Part shown: positions 56,666 through 64,000 of the stretch, one piece after another
How positions within the stretch are numbered: position 1 is the first letter of the stretch
Layout of the letters: each line of letters opens with the position of its first letter
NCBI GenBank assembly: GCA_015680685.1
Contig: MNCI01025456.1
Span: forward strand, 73,980 to 137,979
From: Gnetum montanum
Lineage: Eukaryota; Streptophyta; Gnetopsida; Gnetales; Gnetaceae
DNA: 64,000 bases
Direction of reading: 5' to 3'
Notes under the pieces: model-generated
Database searches by the model: none
What the model was told of the DNA's origin: nothing
What the model saw: the letters and a program-made list of their open reading frames with translations, nothing else
Program-made: the position numbers and the translations under genes

Positions 56666-57155
56666 AGTCATGGGTTTCAATCCATAATTATGCATAGAAT
56701 TAATGGACCCTAAGTATCTAAGTCAATACTAATTTACTAAGTCAACCATATCTTAAGGTGTACTTATAATTTAACTTCTTTCATTTTTTTTAATTCATGT
56801 TGCAGAAGTAGTTGATTTTTTATTCTTCCTTATCTTTTACTTTTGATTCTTTATACATTCTTCCATCTATTTGTTTTCTTTTTCACTATAACAATACAAT
56901 ATTTTTTTTTATCAAATCTTCATTTAAAATCTTAATTTCTTCCTCTTAATATCTTATCCTTTATAAGGCTTCATCATAATTTCCTTTAGTTTTGTAATAC
57001 ATTTGCTTCTAAACATAGTACATCATGGCTTCAATATCCTTTTTCATAGAATGCTAGAATACATCACCTTATAAAAAAATTGTGTTGAATGAGTAACATT
57101 ATCAAAAAAAATGTGCTAAATGAATTTTATTTTAAGGTTTTTATATTTTAGTCAT

Positions 57156-57167
57156 GTATCAATGTTT
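57156..57167. repeat. Target-site duplication, 3' side of LINE copy 2
   Basis: GTATCAATGTTT, one mismatch from GTATCATTGTTT at 57156's counterpart, 61457-61468. Confidence 0.6.
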
Positions 57168-57368
57168 TTTTTTCAGAAAAGGTCGAGAGAATTTATAATC
57201 CAAAAAAGAGGAGCTATATAGCTATACAGCATAGGCCAGGGTTGCTGGCCCCATGCCAGGCAAGAAAAAACACCCGAAGATCCCCAAGGACCACCCCTAC
57301 CGTGGGCATCCCCTCCAGTAGGCAGCCTTCCCCGCCCCTGCCATTAAGTGGCATACATTCTCCAAAGA

Positions 57369-57410
57369 CCCCCCCCCCCCCTCCCCCCCCGAGGTGCCAC
57401 CCCCTCCCCC
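57369..57410 (-). other. G-rich tract in the 3' UTR of LINE copy 2
   Basis: The plus strand has a run of C12-13, a T, C8, then CCCCCTCCCCC after 14 bases. On the transcript strand this gives at least four G-tracts suitable for a G-quadruplex. The long homopolymer could be miscounted in the assembly. Confidence 0.7.
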
Positions 57411-57670
57411 ATGGCTACCTTCTGGGGGAAGTTTCTTTGGAATGTGGGTTCTCAATGACAAGGTGCGAGCTAGGACCTGGCCACCCTGTCTTGGTCGTTA
57501 GGCAGCGTCAATGTTCCCTGATTATCTGGGCAATGCCCATCAGATGGTCTTTGGGGACACCTTCAATCTAGAGTAGCGTCTAGTTTGGTACTGCGTAGGG
57601 GAGGTCGGCTATTGCCCCCCTGTGTTGCTAGTGGTCTCATCGTTGATCACTAGCGGCTCCTCCTCTGGGT

Positions 57671-58664
57671 CTATCGCTGTTGGTCACATTCTTGGGTAGT
57701 GTCAAGGGGGGTGATCCTAGCCATCCCTGCACAGGAAACCCACCTCTTATGCTTGTACTGTTGCCTTGGCTTTGGATGATTCGTTGGTTGTAGGGCTATA
57801 ACAGGTGGCTCGAGGTGGATGTGCGGATTCATAGCGACGGTGATTTCATGCCAGAGTTTTTGGACCCTGCCAAAAAGCATAGCCATGGGGGGAAGGTCCA
57901 CCCCATTGAAGATGTGGTCGTTCCTAGCTTGCCATAGGATCCAAAGTGCTGCCAGCATCGGCAAATTACTGGAGAGTTCTATGGAATGAAGGCTGGTCGT
58001 TTGCCACAGTTGCCTGGTTACTTGGCACTAATGTACAAAGTGCTGTAGCATTTTCATGTGGTGATTGCACAGGGGGCAATGGGTACTGATTGCCAGGCCG
58101 AGTGTCTATAGTAAGGCCCAAACAAGGAGGGCATGGTGCAAGATCAGCCACCCAAACATTTTGATTTTCTCCGGTAGAATACATTTCCACAACCGCATCC
58201 AACGCAGGTCAGCTGTGAACTATTTTTGGTGGAGCTGCTGAGGAGGCAGGGAGATCTCATCTTCATGGCCCAGCGATCTTACATGTGCACAGAGGTTCCT
58301 CCAAGCATGAGAGTCAGAGTTGCCCACCACCTAGGGGCAATATTTCTACCTTAGGATTTGTGCCCAGAGGGAGGGGTCCTCATTCATTGTAAAAGGTTGC
58401 CAAAGCAGTCTTTGTCTTCCTAAGGCCACTTCAACCATGAAGGGGAGTATGCCCACCCGTCTCCCTGGTGGTACGGGGTCGTCCGGTATTGGCCCATGCC
58501 ACCAGGTGCATCTTCTTCCCCCTGGCACCAGACCAAACGAAGTTGCTAATAATTGTGTCTATTTTTGTGGTGACTTCGGTGGGCGGGGATGCCATGGAGG
58601 TAGCAAACCTCGCCATGGCCCCCAACACAATAGAGGCTAGCATGATTTTCCCTTTGCGGTACAA
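57671..58664 (-). pseudogene. LINE copy 2 ORF2 C-terminus with zf-RVT
   Basis: The segment begins MYRKGKIMLASIVLGAMARF, then ISNFVWSGARGKKMHLVAW. Further down, ISTHCPLCNHHMKMLQHFVH with a Cys shortly after forms the zf-RVT zinc finger. NLPMLAALWILWQARNDHIF and NGVDLPPMAMLFGRVQKLWH follow and match copy 1 (LPMLAMLWTLWHARNKWVFK). The C-terminal extension is Pro/Gln/Lys-rich. No RNase H domain is seen. Confidence 0.88.
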
Positions 58665-58676
58665 GAAGCTGTTCGT

Positions 58677-60120
58677 CTACTGAGTCGTGCGCCTATAGAT
58701 TCTCATAATGAGAGCTTTCCAGGTTTGCAGTCTGTGCCAGTTGTGGATGGGGATGCCTAGATATTTGTCGTCCTCTCCCCCTAGTAGGATCCCTAGGATT
58801 TGAATGACCTTTGTGCGTACTGAAGGATGGGTGTACATGAAATATAATGCGGATTTCCCTAGGTTGGGTGCCAGTCCCACTTCCCATTGTAGGCGGTTTA
58901 GCGTCCTTATTAATGCCCTGGCCTACGATACAGCAGCCTTTGTGAAGATTATGGTGTCATCTGCGTAATGGGCAGTGAGACATGGGACACCATGCATATT
59001 CAGCCCCTAGACCCCTTCTTTGGCACAGTGGGTTTGCAGGAGGTCCATCATCATCAGGAACAAGAGCGGGAAGAGGGGGTCGCCTTGACGGAGCCCACAT
59101 CCAGTCCCATGAAAACCCCACAGTTGCCTGTCAATATCTAGTGAGTACCACCCTCCTCATTGGATCTATATGCAGAGCACCACGAAGGCCTTGTCAAAGC
59201 CTTTCACATGTAGCACAGTCCTCAGGGCGGCCCAACTCATGGAATTGTATGCCTTGGTAATGTCGAGTTTGATGTAAAGGCCTGGTAATTTAGCCACCCG
59301 AAGAGAGTGCTAAATTTCCTGCAGCAGTAGGACTTGATCCTGAAGATGACGGCCCTTCATAAAAGCAGCCTGATTCTTTCCCATAAGTCGAGGCATGAGG
59401 GGCCGCAGCCTGGCCACAATCATGCACAAAAATAGGCGCAGGAGTGAGTTGCAAATGTCGATGGGGTGAAAATGTCTTGGGGATGTGGGATTCTCTGTCT
59501 TTGGCAAAAGGACCATGCAAGAGCAGTTAATTTCTTTGCGAACTTGAAACCACACCAGCATGTAGTTGAACACGTCCAGTAGGTTCGCCCCGAGAATGCC
59601 CTCAAATTCACGGAAGAATTCAATGGGCCATCCATCTGGCCCCAGGGCCTTATCTTCTGACATATCTTGTAGTGTAGTTCGAAGCTCATGGCATGAGAAA
59701 GGCTGCAGAAGTCGCAAGTTATCCGTTGGGTTTAAAAATTTCTGTACTGGCAGAGAAATTGGGTTCGTCGGCTGCCAGTATTGCAGAAGTCTGTCTGCCC
59801 CAGAGGGTGCATGCGGTTGCTCTCCTTACATGAGACGTTGTAGCATTTGTTGGCGAGTTCCGCGGTGTGCCTTTGCTGCTGCAAAAAATAATTTCGTGTG
59901 CTGATCCCCTGCCCCCAGCCACTGCACACAGGCCCATTCATGCCAATATTCTTCCTTGTCTCGGTTGCTAGCAACTTGGCCTGGATCTGCATTCGGTAAT
60001 CTTTGAAACTATATTTTTCTGCTATCGCAATGCTTTTAATTTGACTTTTGAGGGTCTTTAACCCATTTTTTAGAAATTCACATGGGTCCACTGAGGACGT
60101 ATAACCCTGCTAGATGTCCT
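58677..60120 (-). pseudogene. LINE copy 2 reverse transcriptase
   Basis: The linker (60091-59720, KTLKSQIKSIAIAEKYSFKD) leads into the reverse transcriptase at 59717: EDKALGPDGWPIEFFREFEG, KEINCSCMVLLPKTENPTSP, QAAFMKGRHLQDQVLLLQEI. Next come LYIKLDITKAYNSM (catalytic Asp), GCGLRQGDPLFPLLFLMMMD and AHYADDTIIFTKA (58949-58975), then KYLGIPI. All catalytic aspartates are present. Stops (TAG at Gln/Trp positions) and two or three frameshifts remain. Copy 1 lacks the stretch from LLQEI to the region past YADD. Confidence 0.92.
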
Positions 60121-60184
60121 GAACCAACTCAACTAGCCACGGCTTATGTAGCTAGGTGCACTCAAACTGGAAGGGGCAGGGATG

Positions 60185-60880
60185 CTAGAACACATCATGG
60201 TCTAGTTGGCAAAGGATAGGCCAGTGATCTGAGGCCACCTGAGCACCTCCGTGGGCATGGATTTTCCATTCGGTTAGCATCACCTTACTGGCCCACACCC
60301 GGTCAATCCAGGATTGAACCCACACTACACCTTGTCTGCGATTGCTCCAGGTGTACTTGCACCCCGTGATTTCCATGTCGATGAGGTCATTACTTTGTAA
60401 TAGTGCAAGAAATTTAGGTGCCCCTGCAGGCACCACCATGGTGTCTCTGGTCTTCTCCCAGCTATAGAGCCTTTGATTGAAGTCTCCCATTAGTAACCAG
60501 TCGGTGTTGTTGGGGACAAGCTCTACGACCCGGGAGAGCTCCTGAAGGTGGTCTTGCCATCCCTGGGCACCGTAAACATTGGTAACCCATAGGTTCGGCC
60601 TCGGCAGATGCACCATGATGCACCAGTTAGAGGTATCCAGGACATACGAGTCAACCTTGGTGAGGACCGCGAGGCCCCTAGCACGTCCCCTGCTGGGTGC
60701 CTGATGGCTGTACCACCCCAGTCATTGAAGCACATGAGCTTCCATCTGCTGAAGTTTCATTTCTTGTAAATACATGATATCACATCTCTCATCTCGCACC
60801 ATACATTGCAGGGTATGCCTTTTGTATGGGGTACCATGGCATTGACAGTTCCATGAGAGGACCTTCATGGGGACATGTGT
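60185..60880 (-). pseudogene. LINE copy 2 ORF2 endonuclease domain
   Basis: APE-type endonuclease that nicks the target and primes reverse transcription. Motifs in order on the minus strand: MKVLSWNCQCHG (60869), DIMYLQEMK (catalytic Glu), NVYGAQG, LLMGDFNQRLYSWEK (catalytic Asp/Asn), GCKYTWSNRRQGVVWVQSWI with DRVW, and ASDHWPI (catalytic Asp-His). All active-site residues I can recognise are present. The frame is open at 60185-60616 and shifted once before it, with a stop near 60724. Confidence 0.9.
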
Positions 60881-60912
60881 CGGCGGTAAACGTCCTGGAG
60901 TGTGGGCTACAC

Positions 60913-61425
60913 TCATAGGTCAACGAACAATTGCATAGCCTTGTGTCGGCATGTATTGTTATCCGGTCGTCCAATCTTGGCCACTGGAAGGGATACCACC
61001 ATCCCCTGTCTATGCAGCATGCTCTTCCCCTCAGGAGGGGAACTAGGCCTAGTTGAACCGTGGCTAGTGTTAATCCAGTCTATGATCGGACGTAGAGATA
61101 GATCTCCCCTGGAGTGGCCCTCCTCCCCCCAAGTGGGGGTGCACGGCGACCCGTGGCCACCTTGCTTCGATTCGATCCTTGTCCGAGTGCTCGTCTTCTG
61201 GGTGTCCTTGGGGGCCAGAGCCCCTGCCCCTACCAGCGCATGGTAGTAGGACTTACTTGTCGCACTTGGCATGACTTCCCCTCCCTTCTCCGATAGCCCT
61301 TCCCTGCGTGTGTCCTCCTTTGCCTTTTCCTGTGGTCCTCTAGGACTAGGGAGTAGTCGACCGGTGGCATCAATCTGGCTATGGGTCCCAAAAATTTTTA
61401 CAACCCAACAAGTTTTAGAACCCAA
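60913..61425 (-). pseudogene. LINE copy 2 ORF1 C-terminal tail
   Basis: An open frame of 170 codons rich in Lys, Arg, Ser, Pro and Gly (RGPQEKAKEDTRREGLSEKG, TQKTSTRTRIESKQGGHGSP). It lies directly upstream of the endonuclease, where plant L1 ORF1 has its low-complexity basic C-terminus. The initial Met is probably not the original start, because the element is truncated here. No DUF4283 or knuckle is present. Confidence 0.6.
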
Positions 61426-61444
61426 AAATTCTTAGAACCCAAGG
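61387..61444. repeat. 17-bp tandem repeat, about 3.4 copies
   Basis: CCCAAAAATTTTTACAA, CCCAACAAGTTTTAGAA, CCCAAAAATTCTTAGAA, then CCCAAGG. It lies at the 5' end of LINE copy 2, AT-rich inside a GC-rich element. Confidence 0.85.
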
Positions 61445-61456
61445 AATGGTCGACCG

Positions 61457-61468
61457 GTATCATTGTTT
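61457..61468. repeat. Target-site duplication, 5' side of LINE copy 2
   Basis: GTATCATTGTTT; see 57156-57167. Confidence 0.6.
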
Positions 61469-61960
61469 ATTTATACTTTCAACTCTAATCATTGTTGGTT
61501 TGATTTTGATGATAGCCACTAAGAGCTATTTTTATTATTTTCTATAATCTTTACATCAATGATGGTAACCTTTTTTATAGCTTGAGTGATTTGTATATAT
61601 TTTAACTTGTTAATACAAATTGTTTGAGATTTTCTCAAAATTTAGAAGTTATAGTTACATAAATATTTATAATCAGAATTGCTAGAATATTAAATAGATA
61701 GGAAAGAACATGAGATAATTCAAATTTTTAGAAATATCTTACATTATTTCTTTTTTATGTTTTTTCAAATAATAAAGAATTTCATGAGGAATCTCGAGAT
61801 ATAATTTTTTAGCTAACTCCTAGTGAATGATAAAGTACAATTATTTTTCCAATGCTTACAATTTTGAAGTTTTTAAACAAAAACATGCAAATATGGAGAG
61901 AGCAACATATTTTCACGAAAACATGGAAGGAAAATTAGAAGGATAACTAATCATATAAGA
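61469..61960. other. AT-rich spacer, nothing recognised
   Basis: AT-rich DNA between LINE copy 2 and a LINE 3' tail. No frame longer than chance was noted. Confidence 0.5.
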
Positions 61961-61964
61961 TAAT

Positions 61965-62150
61965 TTCAAATGAAACTAAAACTAATGTTTTATTACATCC
62001 AAAGACTCAAAGGATCTATTGGACAAATAATACATTTATATCATGACAATTAAATATCAACTCAACAAAGTAACCAACTAATAATGGATTTAACGATAAA
62101 AGATGGTATAAAATTCTTGCTACAATATTATAATTTTTGTCTCAAACATA
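61965..62150 (-). mobile_element. LINE 3' tail, same family as 14815 and 24152
   Basis: The minus strand reads CAATAGATCCTTTGAGTC and GTAATAAAACATTAGTTTTA, then TTTCATTTGAAATTATC. The AATAGATCC block and a polyadenylation-like AATAAA followed by TTTCATTT agree with the LINE end at 24152-24200. Only the last 150-190 bp remain, so it is a strongly 5'-truncated insertion or a fragment. Confidence 0.6.
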
Positions 62151-62162
62151 GCCTTTCCACAA

Positions 62163-62940
62163 CTATCCCTTACTTCTTTTGTCAACAACATCTTTATTTA
62201 AATCTCCAAATTCATTAGAGATTGCTATTTTGTCATGCTCATGTTTTTTGAAATGAGAGAATTGATATTTTTTGCTAGTTATGGGTCTTGATTTTCCAAA
62301 TGCATTAGAGATCATCTGTTCCTTTTGTTCATTATTTCTCCAAGGTTCTCTACCTTGCAAATCACACATTCTAAACACTTCTTAACAAGACCAGGTAGCC
62401 AAATTATCTAGCTCTATAGAAGGTTGAAAATAACCTTGTTCATTTGTATACATTTTACAGCATAAATATAGGGCATCTCTAATTTGGATTGGATAATCAA
62501 ACTTTGTATTATTTCTCCATTTATATGTTACCAATCTTGTATAGGCTTCCTCTTGAGAATCCACTTCCCAATCTTCATCATTATGCTGATTTTGAGGGAC
62601 CTTCTTATTTTTACTAAACCTTCCATCTTGTGTGTCTTTAAATTTCTGCTCATATAAATGGGTTAGTAATTGAACATCATCCTTTACATTTGAGAGTTCT
62701 CTTTTTACAGTGGAACATAAAGTATGAAGTTTAGAAATTTTATCCTCTTTCCTATGGATATTCTTTCTTAACTTTTTAAATAGATAATAAAGAGAGATAA
62801 ATTCCTCATGCAACTCATTATACCTATCTTTAATATTACCTTTAGACTCTTCAATGTCTTGTGTAGACTTTTCATGTGTAAGAGTCATGTAGATTAGGTA
62901 AGAATATATAGTAGGATCATCTACTTCTTCCTCTATTTTT
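62163..62940 (-). pseudogene. Coiled-coil ORF downstream of a copia zinc knuckle
   Basis: A 168-codon open frame (62888-62382) preceded in frame by about 15 more residues. It has a heptad-like helix (NIKDRYNELHEEFISLYYLF, KKLRKNIHRKEDKISKLHTL), a polar stretch with NDEDWEVDSQEEAYTRLVTY, then CCKMYTNEQGYFQPSIELDN. After one stop, frame continues to 62163 (REPWRNNEQKEQMISNAFGK, KHEHDKIAISNEFGDLNKD). Many plant copia polyproteins have a similar YxELHxxF coiled coil between the knuckle and protease, so this is most likely that region. The second half is not known to me. No protease follows. Confidence 0.55.
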
Positions 62941-62989
62941 CATCCTAGCTGGTGTAAATATTTTTCTTTGCATCAGATTTTGATTAATC

Positions 62990-63905
62990 CTTTGAAACCT
63001 ACCAACACTTGGATATTTTAAGGCCACATGGCCTTTACCACCACAAACCCAACATTCTATGGAAGATGCACCAAGATTTGAACCTTTAAAATTCTTACCT
63101 TTTTCCTTACCTTTGATGCTAGATTGATTAAAGCTTTTACCTTTTCATGTAAGTAATCTTTGAACACTTCTAGATAAAAGGGCCAATTCATCTTCACTAC
63201 TTGCTTCAAGTTCAAGTGAATCCTTCTCCTTTGATGAAGATTTAAGAGCAATAGACTTTTCTTTGATTGCACCTTCACTCATAAGATTAATCTCACAAGA
63301 AATAAGTGTACTTTGAAGCTCTTTGAATTTTAGAATTGAAAAATCTCTAATTTTCTCCATGGCTATTAATTTTGGTATAAATTTAGGCTACAAGTTCTAA
63401 TCATTTTAATAATAACATTTCTTTCAAACAAATCTTTTTTTCTTTCCTCAAACAGCTACAACTAAGTCATTTGTTCTAGAAAAATAATCCTCAATTTTCT
63501 CTCCTTCTTTCATTTTGGGTTTATCATACTCACTTTGTAACACTAGAAGCTTAGATTTTTTTACAATAGATGTACTTTAATTTTTTACTTTTAGAGTTTT
63601 CCAAATCTTTGTCATGGTTTTGCATCCTACTACTCTATTAAATTTAGATTTACTCAAAGCACAATAAAGATAATTTTTTTGCTTTTGAATAAAAACTGAA
63701 CTTATCTTTTTCATGTTGCATCCATTTGATTCTTGGCTAGTTAGCCCTTGTGGTGTTGTTGATGGATGACATGTATCCCTCTAAGATTGATTCCCAGACT
63801 TCAAAATCCATTGATTTGAAGAATCGTTGCATTTTAGCCTTCTAATATGCAAAGTTGATCCCATCGAACATTGGTGGCTTGGTGTATAATGTTCCTTTCA
63901 TCATT
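62990..63905 (-). pseudogene. Copia gag (UBN2/DUF4219 type) with zinc knuckle
   Basis: Begins at about 63904 with MKGTLYTKPPMFDGINFAY, then (after a TAG at a Trp position) KMQRFFKSMDFEVWESILEG. It continues VVGCKTMTKIWKTLKV, SILKFKELQSTLISCEINLM, EASSEDELALLSRSVQRLL and the knuckle ECWVCGGKGHVALKYPSVGR (about 63058-63000), where the last Cys of CCHC has become Tyr. Three or more frameshifts divide it. It is the 5' part of an element whose LTR is just outside the window. Confidence 0.85.
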
Positions 63906-63944
63906 CAATCTTGAGATGTTAAGCTCTGAAATAGAGAGTACCAT

Positions 63945-63956
63945 GCTCTGGTACCA
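63945..63956 (-). other. Copia primer-binding site, tRNA-iMet type
   Basis: The minus strand reads TGGTACCAGAGC, one base from TGGTATCAGAGC. It lies about 40 bases upstream of the gag start. Confidence 0.85.
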
Positions 63957-64000
63957 CTTGAGGTTTGAGAACTTAGAAGAAGGGTTAAATAAGTTTCCCA
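63957..64000 (-). repeat. End of a copia 5' LTR, cut by the window edge
   Basis: The minus strand runs AACCCTTCTTCTAAGTTCTC and on to AACCTCAAG just before the primer site. Only the last 44 bases of the LTR are inside the window. Confidence 0.6.

Larger units (their letters stand above)
56049..57155. other. Possible host sequence, then AT-rich spacer
   Basis: Positions 56049-56470 keep some CG dinucleotides and hold a perfect palindrome (56150-56167). A minus-strand frame of 87 codons (56149-56412) has no recognisable domain. Irregular repeats follow at 56472-56665, then AT-rich DNA up to the LINE. Confidence 0.4.
57168..61456 (-). mobile_element. L1-type LINE copy 2, GC-rich, 4.3 kb, 5'-truncated in ORF1
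   Basis: Same family as 17499-22647. On the minus strand it holds an ORF1 tail, endonuclease, reverse transcriptase with YADD, zf-RVT and a 3' UTR ending GGGGCCAGCAACCCTGGCCT, as in copy 1 (GGGGCCAGCAGCTCTGGCCT), and then an A-rich tail at 57168. A probable 12-bp target-site duplication surrounds it. The DUF4283 part of ORF1 is missing, so it is 5'-truncated, as is usual for LINEs. It is better preserved than copy 1: it keeps the active-site segments of both enzymes. Confidence 0.9.

Noticed and set aside
57369-57390. Exact length of the C run as a biological feature
   Set aside because: Homopolymers are often miscounted. Only the presence of G-rich tracts, shared with copy 1, is used.
59566-59904. 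Plus-strand ORFs over LINE copy 2 (including 60902-61246)
   Set aside because: Antisense shadows of the LINE reverse transcriptase and ORF1 tail.
1-64000. tRNA, rRNA or snRNA genes
   Set aside because: No cloverleaf-like or conserved RNA core was seen. The primer-binding sites resemble only tRNA 3' ends.

Overview
The window looks like intergenic DNA from a very large, repeat-filled land-plant genome. It is AT-rich, contains no clearly intact host gene, and is layered with old, decayed LTR retrotransposons and LINEs. A gymnosperm is a reasonable guess (density, age and mixture of Ty3/gypsy, Ty1/copia, L1-type and RTE-type elements), but no feature fixes the species. A run of 46 Ns at 35845-35890 marks an assembly gap.

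Layout. (1) 1-2850, minus: a long decayed reading frame of unknown identity, preceded by an LTR-like block (2860-3344). (2) 4930-11983, minus: a Ty3/gypsy element of the Athila/Tat type, with integrase, RNase H, reverse transcriptase, protease, gag, tRNA-Asp-type primer site and LTR in order. It sits in an old LINE. (3) 11985-17250: fragments of at least two LINE types, one an RTE-clade 3' half. (4) 17499-22647, minus: a GC-rich L1-type LINE with a recognisable target-site duplication. (5) 22830-27279: a duplicated non-LTR segment and a two-exon PLAT/LH2-domain gene with a frameshift, the only host gene-like object. Another LINE remnant lies between the two segment copies. (6) 27280-33541: largely unclassified DNA with two gypsy integrase C-termini. 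(7) 32850-45870: a cluster of related gypsy LTRs (termini TGATGAG/CTCATCA, tRNA-Asp-type primer sites) in both orientations, nested in each other, with gag but no recognised pol. (8) 46266-50681 and 51272-56048, plus: two complete-architecture Ty1/copia elements with both LTRs, of different families. (9) 57168-61456, minus: a second GC-rich L1-type LINE related to the first. (10) 61965-64000, minus: a LINE tail and the 5' end (primer site, gag) of a further copia element that continues off the right edge.

Nearly all coding regions are broken. In frames that remain alignable, most in-frame stops are TAG, TAA or TGA where the family has Gln or Trp, as expected from deamination of methylated cytosine at CHG and related sites. 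Transposition order can be read from nesting: gypsy into LINE at 11983, LTR into LTR at 33542 and at 44268, LINE into AT-rich DNA at 17499 and 57168. I see no tRNA, rRNA, CRISPR array, operon or defence system. The points most worth checking are the unidentified ORF at the left edge, the PLAT locus and its duplicated flank, the shared G-rich 3' hairpin/tract of the two LINEs, and several palindromes.
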